A DNA stretch of 64,000 bases from Ramlibacter pallidus (GTDB lineage Bacteria > Pseudomonadota > Gammaproteobacteria > Burkholderiales > Burkholderiaceae_C): the NCBI RefSeq assembly GCF_015070875.1, contig NZ_JADDIV010000002.1, forward strand, positions 806,001 to 870,000. Reading direction: 5' to 3'. Below, one piece after another: positions 37,266-47,139 of the stretch (positions are counted from its first letter, which is position 1; each line of letters opens with the position of its first letter). The notes beneath the pieces were generated by a model, which searched no databases, had not been told where the DNA came from, and worked only from the letters and a program-made list of their open reading frames with translations. The translations under genes and the position numbers were made by a program.

Positions 37266-38162
37266 CTATTCTGCGCCCGCCGTCCGGCGCGGCCAAGCGG
37301 ACCAGGCCGCGGCGGCGAGGATCAGCGCGCCGCCGGCCAGGGTGCGCGCCGTGAGTTCCCCGGCACCGAGAGCGACGGCCGAGAGGCTCGCGAACACGAC
37401 TTCGGACAGCATGACCAGCGCCGTCGTGTGCGCGGGCAGCCGGGAGGCGCCGTACTGGAGGGCCAGGTTGCCGCACAGGAAGCCGAGGGAGAGCAGGGCG
37501 GCGACCCCTCCCCAGGGCAACGTGAGCGCGGGCAGCGCGGGCACCGCTCCCTGGACGAGACCGACGGCCGCCACGCTGCCGGCGAGCGCGGCGCCCCCGC
37601 CGAACATCGCCAGCACGCGCGAAGGCGCCGGCACGGTGTTCAGCCGCAGCAGGAGCACGTTGGTCAGGGCGAAGCTGAAGCCGCCCGCGAGCGCGAGTCC
37701 ATCGGCGAGCGTGCGGGGCCAGGGCAGGCCGGCGCCGGGCGTGTGCAGCACGGTCGCCACGCCGGCCAGCGCCAGCACCAGCCGGACCAGCGCGGCGGCG
37801 TCCGGCTTGTCGCGCAACACGAGCCAGGCGAGCAGCACCGACCAGGCGGGCATCAGGTAGAACAGGAGCACCACCCGGACCACGTCGCCGATGGTCACCG
37901 CCCAATTGAAGCCGACGTTGGTCATTCCGGAGGCGAGCGCCAGCAGCCACAGCAGCCGGTGGTCCCGGAAGGCGGCCAGCGCCCGCGGCCGGAAGGCCAG
38001 GAAGATCGCGAAGGAAACGAGGTAGACCAGCGCGGTGGACCAGAGCGGGTGCACGCCGTGGTCCTGCAGCAGGCGGAAGGGCCACCAGGACAGGCCCCAG
38101 ACGAACGCGTTCAGGACCAGCGCGGCGACGGGCGCCGCGCGGGCCCCGCCGGTGTCAGCCAT
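37266..38162 (-). CDS. DMT superfamily (EamA) transporter
   Basis: The 298-residue protein has ten hydrophobic segments in two EamA repeats (LNAFVWGLSWWPFRLLQDHG in the first, FSFALTNVLLLRLNTVPAPS in the second). The family exports amino acids and metabolites, but no substrate can be named. It overlaps the lplT gene by eight bases and is followed after three bases by gpx, so all three may be one transcript. Confidence 0.87.
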   Translation of the reverse strand: MADTGGARAAPVAALVLNAFVWGLSWWPFRLLQDHGVHPLWSTALVYLVSFAIFLAFRPRALAAFRDHRLLWLLALASGMTNVGFNWAVTIGDVVRVVLLFYLMPAWSVLLAWLVLRDKPDAAALVRLVLALAGVATVLHTPGAGLPWPRTLADGLALAGGFSFALTNVLLLRLNTVPAPSRVLAMFGGGAALAGSVAAVGLVQGAVPALPALTLPWGGVAALLSLGFLCGNLALQYGASRLPAHTTALVMLSEVVFASLSAVALGAGELTARTLAGGALILAAAAWSAWPRRTAGAE

Positions 38163-39438
38163 GCACGTTGTCGTGCCGGGCGATCTCCAGCAGGTGGTCG
38201 ACTTCGTCCTTGTGCTTCACCAGGTTGCGCTTGTGCCAGCGCTGGATGATCCACATCACCCCGGCCACCACCACGCCGAAGGCGGTGATCGCGCCGAAGG
38301 CCGACATGCCGAGTCCGGCGGACAGGCTGTAGAACGCGCCCAGGCCGAGGATGCAGGCCTGCTCGTTGAAGTTCTGCACGGCGATCGAGCGGCCGGCGCC
38401 CATCAGGTTGTGGCCGCGGTGCTGCAGTAGGGCGTTCATGGGGACGACGAGATAGCCCACCAGCCCGCCCATCAGGATCAGGAAGGGGATCGCCACCCAG
38501 ACGTTGTCGATGAAGTTCATGGCGATGATCAGGAGCCCGGAGGCGATGCCGAGCGGGATCACGCCGGTCGCGCGGTCCAGCCGGGTGCGCATCGATGCGA
38601 CGACGGCCCCGACCGCCGTGCCCAGCGCCACGACACCGCTCAGCGCGGAAGCCTGGGTCGTGCTGTAGCCGAGCGCCGCGGCACTCCACGCCAGCATGAT
38701 GTAGCGGAGGTTGCCCGTGACGCCCCAGATGAGGGTGGTCGTCGCCAGCGAGATCTGCCCCAGCTTGTCCTGCCAGAGGCGGTTGTTGCAGCTCCAGAAG
38801 TCCGGCACCAGTTCCAGCGGGTTCTTGGGGATCGGCCGCATCTCCACCCCGGTGTGCGGGATGCGCGTGTTGAACCACGCCGCCAGCATGTAGAGGAAGA
38901 TCAGGATGAAGATGGCCGCCTCGGGCGCCGTGTCCATGCCGGTGTCGATCACCGGGAAGTCCAGGGCGAGCAGCTTGGACGACACCGCCAGTCCCACGAG
39001 CTGGCCGCCCATCAGGATGCCGAGGATGATCGACGCGATCGTGAGGCCCTCGATCCAGCCGTTGGCCTTGACCAGCTGCGAAGGCGGCAGGAGCTCGGTG
39101 AGGATGCCGTACTTGGCCGGCGAATAGGCGGCCGCGCCGAGGCCCACGATGGCATAGGCGAGCAGGGGATGCAGGCCGAACAGCATCGCCAGGCAGCCCA
39201 CCACCTTGATGGCGTTGCTGACGAACATGACCTGGCCCTTGGGCCGCGAATCGGCGAACGCCCCCACGAAAGGCGCCAGCACGACGTAGAAGAGTGCGAA
39301 CATCGGCACCAGTGCAGCGGCCTGCCACCCGGGCGCCCGGGAGGTCCTGAGCAATTCGACGGCGGCAATGAACAGCGCGTTGTCGGCGAGCGACGAGAAG
39401 AACTGCGCCGCCATGATGGTGTAGAAACCGCGCTTCAT
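38155..39438 (-). CDS. lplT: Lysophospholipid transporter LplT
   Basis: The ATG at 39438 gives MKRGFYTIMAAQFFSSLADN, the usual LplT start, and 427 residues; an upstream start would add 23 residues of nonconserved sequence. Motifs include LGAAAYSPAKYGILTELLPP and NALLQHRGHNLMGAGRSIAV, plus twelve membrane segments. LplT flips lysophosphatidylethanolamine into the inner leaflet for reacylation by Aas. No aas gene is adjacent here, so the acyltransferase must be elsewhere. Confidence 0.92.
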   Translation of the reverse strand: MKRGFYTIMAAQFFSSLADNALFIAAVELLRTSRAPGWQAAALVPMFALFYVVLAPFVGAFADSRPKGQVMFVSNAIKVVGCLAMLFGLHPLLAYAIVGLGAAAYSPAKYGILTELLPPSQLVKANGWIEGLTIASIILGILMGGQLVGLAVSSKLLALDFPVIDTGMDTAPEAAIFILIFLYMLAAWFNTRIPHTGVEMRPIPKNPLELVPDFWSCNNRLWQDKLGQISLATTTLIWGVTGNLRYIMLAWSAAALGYSTTQASALSGVVALGTAVGAVVASMRTRLDRATGVIPLGIASGLLIIAMNFIDNVWVAIPFLILMGGLVGYLVVPMNALLQHRGHNLMGAGRSIAVQNFNEQACILGLGAFYSLSAGLGMSAFGAITAFGVVVAGVMWIIQRWHKRNLVKHKDEVDHLLEIARHDNVHG

Positions 39439-39559
39439 CCGGTGCTTATGGGTGGACGGGCCAGGCGCGCCAACGCCCGTCGGGATTCTGCTGTCTCCAA
39501 GCGACACGGGGTTATATCACGCTGGGTAATGACAGAATGGGCGCGAAGAGCCATCTGCC

Positions 39560-40657
39560 ATGCCGCGCCCCATCCTCGCCACCGTCCATCCCCTGGCCCT
39601 GCGCCACAACCTCGCCCGCATGCGCCAGGCCGCGCCGGACGCGCGCGTCTGGGCCGTCGTCAAGGCCAACGCCTATGGCCACGGCATCGAGCGCGCGTTC
39701 GACGGGCTGCGCGGCGCCGACGGCTTCGCGTTGCTGGACCTGCAGGAAGCCGAGCGCGTGCGCGCCCTCGGCTGGCGCGGGCCGATCCTGCTGCTGGAAG
39801 GCGTGTTCGAGGCGCGCGACCTGGAGCTGTGCTCGCGCCTGGGCCTTTGGCACACCGTCCATTGCGACGAGCAGATCGACTGGCTGGCGGCCCACAAGAC
39901 GCAGGTGCCGCACCGCGTGTTCCTCAAGCTGAACTCCGGCATGAACCGCCTGGGCTTCACGCCCCAGCGCTTCCGCGCCGCCTGGGCCCGCCTCGACGCG
40001 CTGCCGCAGGTCGAGGAGATCTCGCTGATGACGCACTTCAGCGACGCCGACGGCGCCCGGGGCATCGCGCACCAGGTGCGGGCCTTCGAAGACGCCACGC
40101 GCGACCTGTCCGGCGAACGCTCCCTCTCGAACAGCGCCGCCTCCCTGCGGCACGCGCAGGACGCGCGCGTGCGCGGCGACTGGATCCGCCCCGGCATCGC
40201 GGTGTACGGCAGCGCGCCGGACTTCCCCGAGCACACCAGCGCCCACTGGGACCTGCAGCCGACAATGACGCTGTCCACGCGCGTCCTGGCCGTGCAGGAG
40301 CTGCAGGCCGGCGACACCGTGGGCTATGGCTCCAGCTTCACCGCGGACGCGCCGCTGCGCATCGGCGTCGTGGCCTGCGGCTACGCCGACGGCTATCCGC
40401 GCCACTGCACCACCGGAACGCCGGTGCTGGTGGACGGCGTGCGCACCCGGCTGGTGGGACGCGTCAGCATGGACATGCTCTCGGTCGACCTCACGCCGGT
40501 GCCCCAGGCGGGCTTCGGCAGCGAGGTCACGCTCTGGGGCCGCGCGGCGAGCGGCGCGGTGCTGCCCATCGACGAGGTCGCCGCGAGCGCCGGCACCCTC
40601 AGCTACGAGCTGATGTGCGCCGTCGCGCCGCGGGTGCCGTTCTCGGTGGAGGCGTAG
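39560..40657 (+). CDS. alr: Alanine racemase
   Basis: The 365-residue protein has the PLP lysine Lys35 in [12 protein letters not shown] and the opposing catalytic Tyr256 in [33 protein letters not shown] and the terminal [13 protein letters not shown] fit Alr/DadX. It supplies D-alanine for peptidoglycan in the cytoplasm. It stands next to the divergent lplT gene with 121 bases between. Confidence 0.95.
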   Translation: MPRPILATVHPLALRHNLARMRQAAPDARVWAVVKANAYGHGIERAFDGLRGADGFALLDLQEAERVRALGWRGPILLLEGVFEARDLELCSRLGLWHTVHCDEQIDWLAAHKTQVPHRVFLKLNSGMNRLGFTPQRFRAAWARLDALPQVEEISLMTHFSDADGARGIAHQVRAFEDATRDLSGERSLSNSAASLRHAQDARVRGDWIRPGIAVYGSAPDFPEHTSAHWDLQPTMTLSTRVLAVQELQAGDTVGYGSSFTADAPLRIGVVACGYADGYPRHCTTGTPVLVDGVRTRLVGRVSMDMLSVDLTPVPQAGFGSEVTLWGRAASGAVLPIDEVAASAGTLSYELMCAVAPRVPFSVEA

Positions 40658-40665
40658 CGGCCGCG

Positions 40666-41481
40666 ATGCGCCGGCGCGGACCGGACCTGAGCAACTGGCG
40701 CTCGGTGCGGCGCTGGGAGAGCGCGACCCGCCAGCACCTGCGGCACCGGCATCCGCTGCGGCTGCACGGCGTGCTGATCGGCCTGCTGGTGTCCTTCCTG
40801 ATGTGGGCCGCCGCGCACCTGCAGATGGTGCTCGGCTCGGATTCGCTGGCGCTGCGCTACTTGGTGACGATCGGCGTGGGCTATCTCGGCTTCCTGCTCC
40901 TCCTGCGCTGGTGGGCGCGCTCGCTGCTGCGCGACGAGGATCCGCTGCCCGCGGATGCGGCGCTCGACCTTCCGGACGTGCCGGGGAACTGGCGGCTGGG
41001 CGACGCCGTGCGTGCACCAGAGGCGGGCTGGAAGTCCGGGGGCGGCGGCGATTTCGGCGGCGGCGGCGCCGAGGCCAGCTTCGCGGACGCGGCGGAAGGA
41101 AGCTCCGCCCTCGGCGAGGTGGCCAGCGGCGCGCTGGAGGCGGCGGGCAGCGCGGACGAGGGCGCCGTGGTGATCCCCGTGGCGGTGGTCTTCCTCGTCG
41201 CCTTCCTCGTGATCGCGGGCGCCGGTTCGCTGGTGCTGCTGTACTTCGGCTCCGAGGTGTTGCTGGCCGTGGCGCTGGAGCTCGCCTTCGGCTACGCCTC
41301 GGCGCGCACGGCGGTCAGGGTGGCCCGCCAGGGCTGGCTGGCCGCCGCCGTGCGGCTCACCTGGAAGCCTTTGCTGGGCACGGTCGTGGCCGCCGTGCTG
41401 CTGGGTGCGGCGCTGGACTTGTGGGTGCCGCAGGCGCGATCGCTGCCGCATGCGGTGCAGGTGCTGCGCGCGGGCCGCTAG
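40666..41481 (+). CDS. Hypothetical membrane protein with Gly-rich linker
   Basis: The ATG at 40666 lies nine bases after the alr stop, so it is probably co-transcribed. The 271-residue protein has two N-terminal helices (LHGVLIGLLVSFLMWAAAHL, YLVTIGVGYLGFLLLLRWWA), a central stretch rich in Gly, Ser and Ala (GGGGDFGGGGAEASFADAAE), and two or three helices at the end. I recognise no enzyme motif. The layout is like small envelope proteins of unknown role found after alr in related bacteria. Confidence 0.7.
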   Translation: MRRRGPDLSNWRSVRRWESATRQHLRHRHPLRLHGVLIGLLVSFLMWAAAHLQMVLGSDSLALRYLVTIGVGYLGFLLLLRWWARSLLRDEDPLPADAALDLPDVPGNWRLGDAVRAPEAGWKSGGGGDFGGGGAEASFADAAEGSSALGEVASGALEAAGSADEGAVVIPVAVVFLVAFLVIAGAGSLVLLYFGSEVLLAVALELAFGYASARTAVRVARQGWLAAAVRLTWKPLLGTVVAAVLLGAALDLWVPQARSLPHAVQVLRAGR

Positions 41482-41487
41482 CCGGCC

Positions 41488-43368
41488 TCAGTACAGGTAC
41501 ACCGCGCCCGCGCTGTGGACCGTCTGGTTCGCCGGGTCGCCCTGCACGCCGGGCGATCCACCGGCTTCATAGATGGCGCCCACGGCCACCGTCCGTCCGT
41601 CACCGGACACCGCCACCGAGGTGCCGAACTGGAATTCGTCGCCGTTGTTGTTCGATGCCTTGAGGTAGGCCTGCTGCGTCCAGTTGCCGCCCGAACGGCG
41701 GAAGACATACGCGGCGCCCGTGGTGTCGGTGGGGTCGTCGTCGTTGAAGCTGGTCCCGGCGAAGATCCCGGACAGCACCCCCGCGCGCCAGTGGGCGCCG
41801 ACGATCACCGTGTTGCCGTCGCCCGAGACCGCCACCTGGTTGCCGAAGTGGTCCCCGGGCGCCGTGTTGGAGGCCTTGATGAAGGCCTGCTGCGACCAGG
41901 CGCCGGCGGTGCTGGTGAACACGTACACGGCGCCTGACTGGTGGGCGCCGGAGGAGAGCGGCGTCCCGGGCGCGAACACGCCCTTCAGGTCGCTGCTTTC
42001 GTTGTGCGCGCCGGCGATGAGCGTCGTGCCGTCGTCGGAGAGCGCGACGGCGCTGCCCAGCGCCTGGATCGTGGCGACCGCGTGGCCCTTGATGTAGGCC
42101 TGCTGCGACCAGGTGCCGCCGGCCCGGTTGAACAGGTACACCGCTCCCGCATCCAGCGTGAGGTTGTTGTCCGCGAAGGCGGTGGTGTGCACGCCGGTCA
42201 GGTTGCTGTCCTCGTTCGGCGCGCCCACGGCGAGGACGTCGCCGTTGGCGGAGAGGGCGAGGCTGGTGCCCACGAAGTCGTTCTCGCCCGCGTTGGAGGC
42301 CTTCGCGTAGGCCTGCTGCGTCCAGGTGCCGCTGGCGCGCGTGAACAGGTAGATGGCACCCGACCCGGGCCGCAGGTTGTTGTCGGCGACCGGACCGTGC
42401 ACGACGCCGGTGACGTCGCTGTCTTCCCCGGGCGCGCTGACCGCCAGCGTGTTCCCGTCGGCGGAGAGCGCCACCGCGCTGCCGAATTGGTCCAGCGTCT
42501 CGGGATTGGACGCCTTGATGTAGGCCTGCTGCGTCCAGGTGCCGGCGGAGCGGCTGAAGACGTAGGCGGCGCCGGCCATGTTCGCGCTGTTGTCGTGCGC
42601 GGGCTGGGTGGCGTGGACGCCCGCTTGCGCGCTGGATTCGACGCGCGACCCGACCACGATGGTGTTGCCGTCCGCCGAGATCGCGAGCGCGTCGCCGAAA
42701 TGGTCGCTGCTGTCCGCGTTGGCCGCCTTCAGGAAGGCCTGCTGCACCCAGCCTGCATCGCCGAGGCTGAAGACGTAGACGGCGCCCGAATACGGCCGCA
42801 GGTCGTTGTCGGTGAAGTCGCCCTGCAGCACGCCCCGGTGGTCGCTGGCCTCGTTGCGCGCGCTCACCGCCAGGGTCCTGCCGTCCGCGGACAGCACGAC
42901 GTTGGTGCCGAACTCGTCGCTGCCCACGTTGGACGCCTTGAAGTAGCCGATGGCCTTGTTGATCTCGGGCAGGACCACGGGCGAGTAGCCGCCGCAAGCC
43001 TGCGCGTTGCAGGCCTGCACCGCGTAGCGCGCGTTCACGCGCTCGTGCAGCGGTCCGAGGTCGATGCTGAGGCTGGTGCCCGTGAGGCCGCTGGCGACTT
43101 CCACGAAGCCGGAGTTGCCAGCCGCATCCTCAAACAGCTTGTAGCTGGTGGCACCCTCCGACGGCGACCAGGTGAAGCTGAAGGTGCGCACGCCGTAGCC
43201 CATGGTGAGGCTCGCGGGCGCGGCGGGCCCCCGTGCGCCCGGCGGAGGATTGCCGCCCGAAGGCAGGGCGTCGTCGTTGCCGCCGCAGGCGGAAAGGACC
43301 AGGGCCGCCGCGGCGAGGGCCAGGGCGGATGCCGCGCGGCGCGAGGGAAGCAGGGTCGGCAGGTTCAT
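41488..43368 (-). CDS. Lipoprotein with seven FG-GAP propeller repeats
   Basis: The 626-residue protein has a lipobox (LVLSACGG, Cys28) and a fibronectin-III-like segment (SLTMGYGVRTFSFTWSPSEG), then seven repeats of about 60 residues. Each follows QQAYIKASN...FG..VALSADGNTLAVGA...GAVYVF. Seven copies make a complete integrin-type beta-propeller, usually bound to calcium through DxDxDG-like loops. It would be tethered to the outer membrane and mediate binding or adhesion. No catalytic domain is seen. It stands alone. Confidence 0.85.
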   Translation of the reverse strand: MNLPTLLPSRRAASALALAAAALVLSACGGNDDALPSGGNPPPGARGPAAPASLTMGYGVRTFSFTWSPSEGATSYKLFEDAAGNSGFVEVASGLTGTSLSIDLGPLHERVNARYAVQACNAQACGGYSPVVLPEINKAIGYFKASNVGSDEFGTNVVLSADGRTLAVSARNEASDHRGVLQGDFTDNDLRPYSGAVYVFSLGDAGWVQQAFLKAANADSSDHFGDALAISADGNTIVVGSRVESSAQAGVHATQPAHDNSANMAGAAYVFSRSAGTWTQQAYIKASNPETLDQFGSAVALSADGNTLAVSAPGEDSDVTGVVHGPVADNNLRPGSGAIYLFTRASGTWTQQAYAKASNAGENDFVGTSLALSANGDVLAVGAPNEDSNLTGVHTTAFADNNLTLDAGAVYLFNRAGGTWSQQAYIKGHAVATIQALGSAVALSDDGTTLIAGAHNESSDLKGVFAPGTPLSSGAHQSGAVYVFTSTAGAWSQQAFIKASNTAPGDHFGNQVAVSGDGNTVIVGAHWRAGVLSGIFAGTSFNDDDPTDTTGAAYVFRRSGGNWTQQAYLKASNNNGDEFQFGTSVAVSGDGRTVAVGAIYEAGGSPGVQGDPANQTVHSAGAVYLY

Positions 43369-43526
43369 GGGCTGGGCACCGGGTGGGTCGTGGGCACATC
43401 CCCGGCCTCGGCCGGGACGACGCGATGCGCGCCCGGCGGGCGCAGCAAGTGCCGGGACATGATCCGCCGCACCGCCGACCCGCGTAAGTGACCCCGGTCA
43501 CGTGCCGCGGGTCACCGTGCGCAGGG

Positions 43527-44444
43527 CTACGGTTCGCGGGGCGTGGCCCCTGGCGTGAGTTCGGTGCCCGACTGCCGCTCCACCCACCGCACCAGCTCGC
43601 TGACGCTCGCCCCAGGCCCGGCCGCGTGGTCCGCCATGCGCCACAGCTGTTCGCCCAGGCCCCACAACGGCGCCGGCGAGCCGGTCTCGCGCGCGAGCGC
43701 CATGGCGATGCCCATGTCCTTGAGCATCAGTTCCAGCTTGAACGGGTCGTCGAAGGCGCGGTTGAACACGCGCTGGTTGAAGTGCGTCTGCGTGATCCAC
43801 GAGCCGCCCGTGGAGGCGTTCAGCACGTCGACCATGGCCTGCGGGTCCAGCCCGTAGCGCTTGCCCGCCACCAGGCCTTCGGCCGTGTTCGCCAGGGTGA
43901 CCGCCGTGATGCAGTTGTTGATGCACTTCATCGCGTGGCCGGCACCCAGTCCGCCCAGGTGGAACACGGCGCGTCCCATCACGTCCAGCAGCGGGCGCAC
44001 GCGCGCGAGATCTTCGGCGGCACCGCCCACCATGAACACGAGTTGCGCATCGACGGCGCCCCACTGCGCGCCGGAGACCGGCGCGTCGACCATGCGGCCG
44101 CCGCGCCCGGCGATGGCGGCCCCGGTCCGTTCCGTGAGCCAGGGTTCGCACGACGAGGTGTCCAGCAGGATGGAACCCGCGCGCCAGCCCTGCACCAGGC
44201 CGTCGTCGTCCAGCGCGACCTGCTGCACCACCTGCCCGTTGGGCAGCATCGTGATCACCACCTCGCTGGCGGCCGCCACCTCGCGCGGCGTCGCGGCCAC
44301 GCGGGAGGGCGCACCGAGCGTCGCCGCCAGCCGCTGCGCTGCGTCGACGTCGCGGTCCAGCAGCGTCAGCCGGTGGCCGGCCTTCGCGAGGTGCGTGGCC
44401 ATGGGCGCGCCCATGACGCCGAGACCGATGAAGCCGATGTCCAT
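43527..44444 (-). CDS. NAD(P)-dependent beta-hydroxyacid dehydrogenase
   Basis: The 305-residue protein has the Rossmann start MDIGFIGLGVMGAPMATHLA, the substrate motif DAPVSGAQWGAVDAQLVFM, and GAGHAMKCINNCITAVTLAN with the catalytic lysine. It belongs to the 3-hydroxyisobutyrate / tartronate-semialdehyde reductase family. It is the last gene of the long hpa transcript, ten bases after the DMT transporter. Its place suggests a role in handling the C4/C3 products of aromatic breakdown, but the substrate is unknown. Confidence 0.88.
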   Translation of the reverse strand: MDIGFIGLGVMGAPMATHLAKAGHRLTLLDRDVDAAQRLAATLGAPSRVAATPREVAAASEVVITMLPNGQVVQQVALDDDGLVQGWRAGSILLDTSSCEPWLTERTGAAIAGRGGRMVDAPVSGAQWGAVDAQLVFMVGGAAEDLARVRPLLDVMGRAVFHLGGLGAGHAMKCINNCITAVTLANTAEGLVAGKRYGLDPQAMVDVLNASTGGSWITQTHFNQRVFNRAFDDPFKLELMLKDMGIAMALARETGSPAPLWGLGEQLWRMADHAAGPGASVSELVRWVERQSGTELTPGATPREP

Positions 44445-44454
44445 GCCGCCCCTT

Positions 44455-45369
44455 TCACTTCCTGCGCAGGCCGAGTGCCATCACGGCGCCGACGACCAGC
44501 AGCGCGCCGGCCACCTGCACCGGCGCGATCGCCTGGCCGAGGATCAGCCAGGCGAGCACCAGCGCGAAGACCGGCTCCACGTTCATGATCGCCGAGTTGC
44601 CGACCACGCCCAGGCGCGGCAGCACGGTGAACATGATGGTGAACGCCGTGCCGTACAGGAAGGTCAACGCCACCAGGCCGCCCCAGCCGGCGGGCGCGGT
44701 CGGCAGGTGGAAGCCGCCCTGCGCGGCGACGGTCGCCAGCGCGATCAGGCCGGCGATGGCCATCGTGGTCGCCGTGCGCACGCGGCCGTCGACGTCGCCG
44801 GCTTCGTGCTGCGTGAACACCAGCGCCAGCCCGAAGGTGCCCGCGGCCGCCAGCGCGAAGGCGACCCCGGCGCCGATGCGCGCCCATTGCCCGCCCGCAC
44901 CCAGCCCCGACGCCGCGCCGAAGACGTCGAGCGCCAGCGCCAGCCCGACCAGGATCACCGGCATGGCCACGACCATCGCCTTCTCGGGCCGCTTGCGGTA
45001 GACGACGAAGGACCAGAACGCCGTCCACAGCGGGTAGGTGTTGAACGCCAGCAGGGCCAGCGCCACCGGCAGCCGTGCCACCGCGGAATAGAGGCACAGG
45101 CTCTGGATGCCGATCAGCAGGCCGATGACCGGCAGGTATCTGCGATGCCGCGCGCTGAAGCGCACCTTGACGCGCTGCGACGCCAGGATGGCGACGATGA
45201 CCAACGCCGTCACCGTGCTGCGGAACACGACCGCGGTCGCGACGTCGACGCCGTGGTTGAAGGCCAGCCGCGCGGCGACGTGGTTGGCGCCCATCATCAG
45301 GGCGATCAGCAGCAGGGTGGCGAAGGCCGCGCCGCTGATCGCGCGGGCCGGGGCGGGGATCGCCGACAT
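44455..45369 (-). CDS. DMT superfamily (EamA) transporter
   Basis: The 304-residue protein has ten hydrophobic segments in two EamA domains (ATLLLIALMMGANHVAARLA; FGLALVFTQHEAGDVDGRVR in the middle; NVEPVFALVLAWLILGQAIA near the end). It begins immediately after the reductase gene stop and is the eleventh gene of the hpa transcript. It may export or import a metabolite of the pathway. No substrate can be given. Confidence 0.87.
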   Translation of the reverse strand: MSAIPAPARAISGAAFATLLLIALMMGANHVAARLAFNHGVDVATAVVFRSTVTALVIVAILASQRVKVRFSARHRRYLPVIGLLIGIQSLCLYSAVARLPVALALLAFNTYPLWTAFWSFVVYRKRPEKAMVVAMPVILVGLALALDVFGAASGLGAGGQWARIGAGVAFALAAAGTFGLALVFTQHEAGDVDGRVRTATTMAIAGLIALATVAAQGGFHLPTAPAGWGGLVALTFLYGTAFTIMFTVLPRLGVVGNSAIMNVEPVFALVLAWLILGQAIAPVQVAGALLVVGAVMALGLRRK

Positions 45370-46344
45370 CTAGTACAGGCCGTGCACGCGCGCGTGCAGC
45401 CGGCTGAGGCCCAGGAGCGCGTCCGTGAAAGGCGTGGGCACGCCGGTCATCCGGCCCATCTCGCGCACGACCGTGACCAGGGCGTCGATCTCCACCGGCT
45501 TGCCGGCTTCGACGTCCTGCAGCATCGAGGTCTTGAACGCGCCCAGCTTGCGCGTGACCTGGTGGCGGTCCTCGGGCTGCTGCGCGATCGGGATGCCGAC
45601 GCGTGCGCCGATCTCGCGCGCCTCCAGCATCACCGCGGAGATGAAGCCGCGCACCAGCTCGTCGTCCATGATGCGGTCGGTGGTGGCGCCCGTCATCGCG
45701 CTCACCGGGTTGACGGTCATGTTCCCCCACAGCTTGTACCAGGCGTCCTTCTGGATCTGCTCGGAAAGCACGGCTTCGAAGCCTGCCTTCTCCAGCAGCG
45801 CCGCGAGGTGCTGCACGCGCGGCGTCTTCTCGCCGGACGGCTCGCCGATGATCAGCTTCTGCCCCATGTGGTGCTGCACCCAGCCCGGTTCGCGCAGCGA
45901 GCAGCTCGCATGCACGACGCAGCCGATGATGTGCCGCGCGGGGATGGCTTCGGCGATCGCGCCGTCCGGGTCCACGGCCTCCAGCCGCCGGCCCGCGTGC
46001 GCCCCGCCGAAGCCCTGGAAAAACCACCACGGCACGCCGTTCATGGCGGTGAGCACCATCGTGTCCGGGCCGAGCAGCGGCCCGATGTTCTTCGCGACGT
46101 CCGCCATCGCCGGCGCCTTCACGGCGACGACGACGAGGTCCTGCACGCCGAGTTCGGCCGGCGAGGCGGTGGCGCGCACCGGCGCCGACAGCGTTTCGCT
46201 GCCCTGCTGCAGCCGCAGGCCGTGGGACCGCAGCGCCTGCAGCGTCGCGCCGCGCGCGACGACGCCCACTTCGCAGCCCGCCTGCGCGAGCTTCACCCCG
46301 ATCCAGCCGCCGATGGCGCCGGCGCCGTAGATGCAGACTTTCAT
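45370..46344 (-). CDS. Ketopantoate reductase-like (PanE/ApbA family) oxidoreductase
   Basis: The 324-residue protein has the NADP motif CIYGAGAIGGWIGVKLAQAG, the active-site lysine region VVVAVKAPAMADV, and AMNGVPWWFF with the family asparagine. The C-terminal helices (YKLWGNMTVNPVSAMTGATT) match ApbA_C. PanE itself makes pantoate, but this one is inside an aromatic-degradation transcript and has an extended substrate-side insert (GAHAGRRLEAVDPDGAIAEA), so another 2-oxoacid substrate is likely. It is two bases after the aldolase gene. Confidence 0.85.
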   Translation of the reverse strand: MKVCIYGAGAIGGWIGVKLAQAGCEVGVVARGATLQALRSHGLRLQQGSETLSAPVRATASPAELGVQDLVVVAVKAPAMADVAKNIGPLLGPDTMVLTAMNGVPWWFFQGFGGAHAGRRLEAVDPDGAIAEAIPARHIIGCVVHASCSLREPGWVQHHMGQKLIIGEPSGEKTPRVQHLAALLEKAGFEAVLSEQIQKDAWYKLWGNMTVNPVSAMTGATTDRIMDDELVRGFISAVMLEAREIGARVGIPIAQQPEDRHQVTRKLGAFKTSMLQDVEAGKPVEIDALVTVVREMGRMTGVPTPFTDALLGLSRLHARVHGLY

Positions 46345-46346
46345 CG

Positions 46347-47129
46347 TCAGTTCTTGTAGCCGTCGCCGAAGCGCTGTTCCACCAGCCGCGTCATCGCATC
46401 GAACACGTCCTGCCCGGCGCCGAAGCGCTGGTCGAACTGGAAGGAATCGTGCGTGGTCCTGATCGCCACCGCTTCCGGGATCGGGATCGCGCGGCCCAGC
46501 GCCGCCTGCGTGACCTGGATGTCGCAGGCCCGCTGCAGCGTCCACAGGTGCACGAAGGCCAGCGGCAGCGTGGCGGCGGCGGCGAGCAGCCCGTGGTTGC
46601 GCAGGATCATCAGCGGCTTGTCGCCCATGCTGGCCAGCAGGCGCGGCGCCTCGTCGGCATGGACCGTGATGCCCTCGAAGTCGTGGTACGCCACCATGCC
46701 GTGCAGCTGCGCGGAATAGAAGTTGTTCTGCGCCAGGCCGCCTTCGGTGCAGGCCACGGCCAGGCCGTTGGTGGTGTGCGTGTGCATCACGCAGTGCGCC
46801 GCGGGCACGGCTTCGTGGATGGCGGCATGGATGGTGAAGCCCGCCGGGTTCACCGGCCAGGGGTTGTCCACGTCCAGCTTGTTGCCGTGCACGTCGATCT
46901 TCAGCAGGTTGCTGGCGGTGACTTCGGAATAGTGCAGCCCGAACGGGTTGATCAGGAACTGCTTCTCGCTGCCGGAGACGCTCTCGGGCACGCGCACGGT
47001 GATGTGGTTGTAGATCATCTCGGCCCAGCCGAGCATGTCGAAGATGCGGTAGGCCGCGGCAAGCTCGACGCGGGCCTTCCACTCGTCGGGATGCATCGCG
47101 CGGGCGCGGGGCTGCAGGACGGCGTTCAT
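46347..47129 (-). CDS. Class II aldolase/adducin family protein
   Basis: The 260-residue protein has the class II aldolase zinc motifs: HCVMHTHTTNGLAVACTEGG with two His ligands, LHGMVAYHDFEGITVHADEA, and MILRNHGLLAAAATLPLAFV with the third His. Such enzymes cleave or decarboxylate sugar-phosphate-like hydroxyacids with zinc. It follows hpaI by ten bases in the hpa transcript. It could process a side product; the function is not fixed. Confidence 0.87.
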   Translation of the reverse strand: MNAVLQPRARAMHPDEWKARVELAAAYRIFDMLGWAEMIYNHITVRVPESVSGSEKQFLINPFGLHYSEVTASNLLKIDVHGNKLDVDNPWPVNPAGFTIHAAIHEAVPAAHCVMHTHTTNGLAVACTEGGLAQNNFYSAQLHGMVAYHDFEGITVHADEAPRLLASMGDKPLMILRNHGLLAAAATLPLAFVHLWTLQRACDIQVTQAALGRAIPIPEAVAIRTTHDSFQFDQRFGAGQDVFDAMTRLVEQRFGDGYKN

Positions 47130-47139
47130 GTCGGATTCC

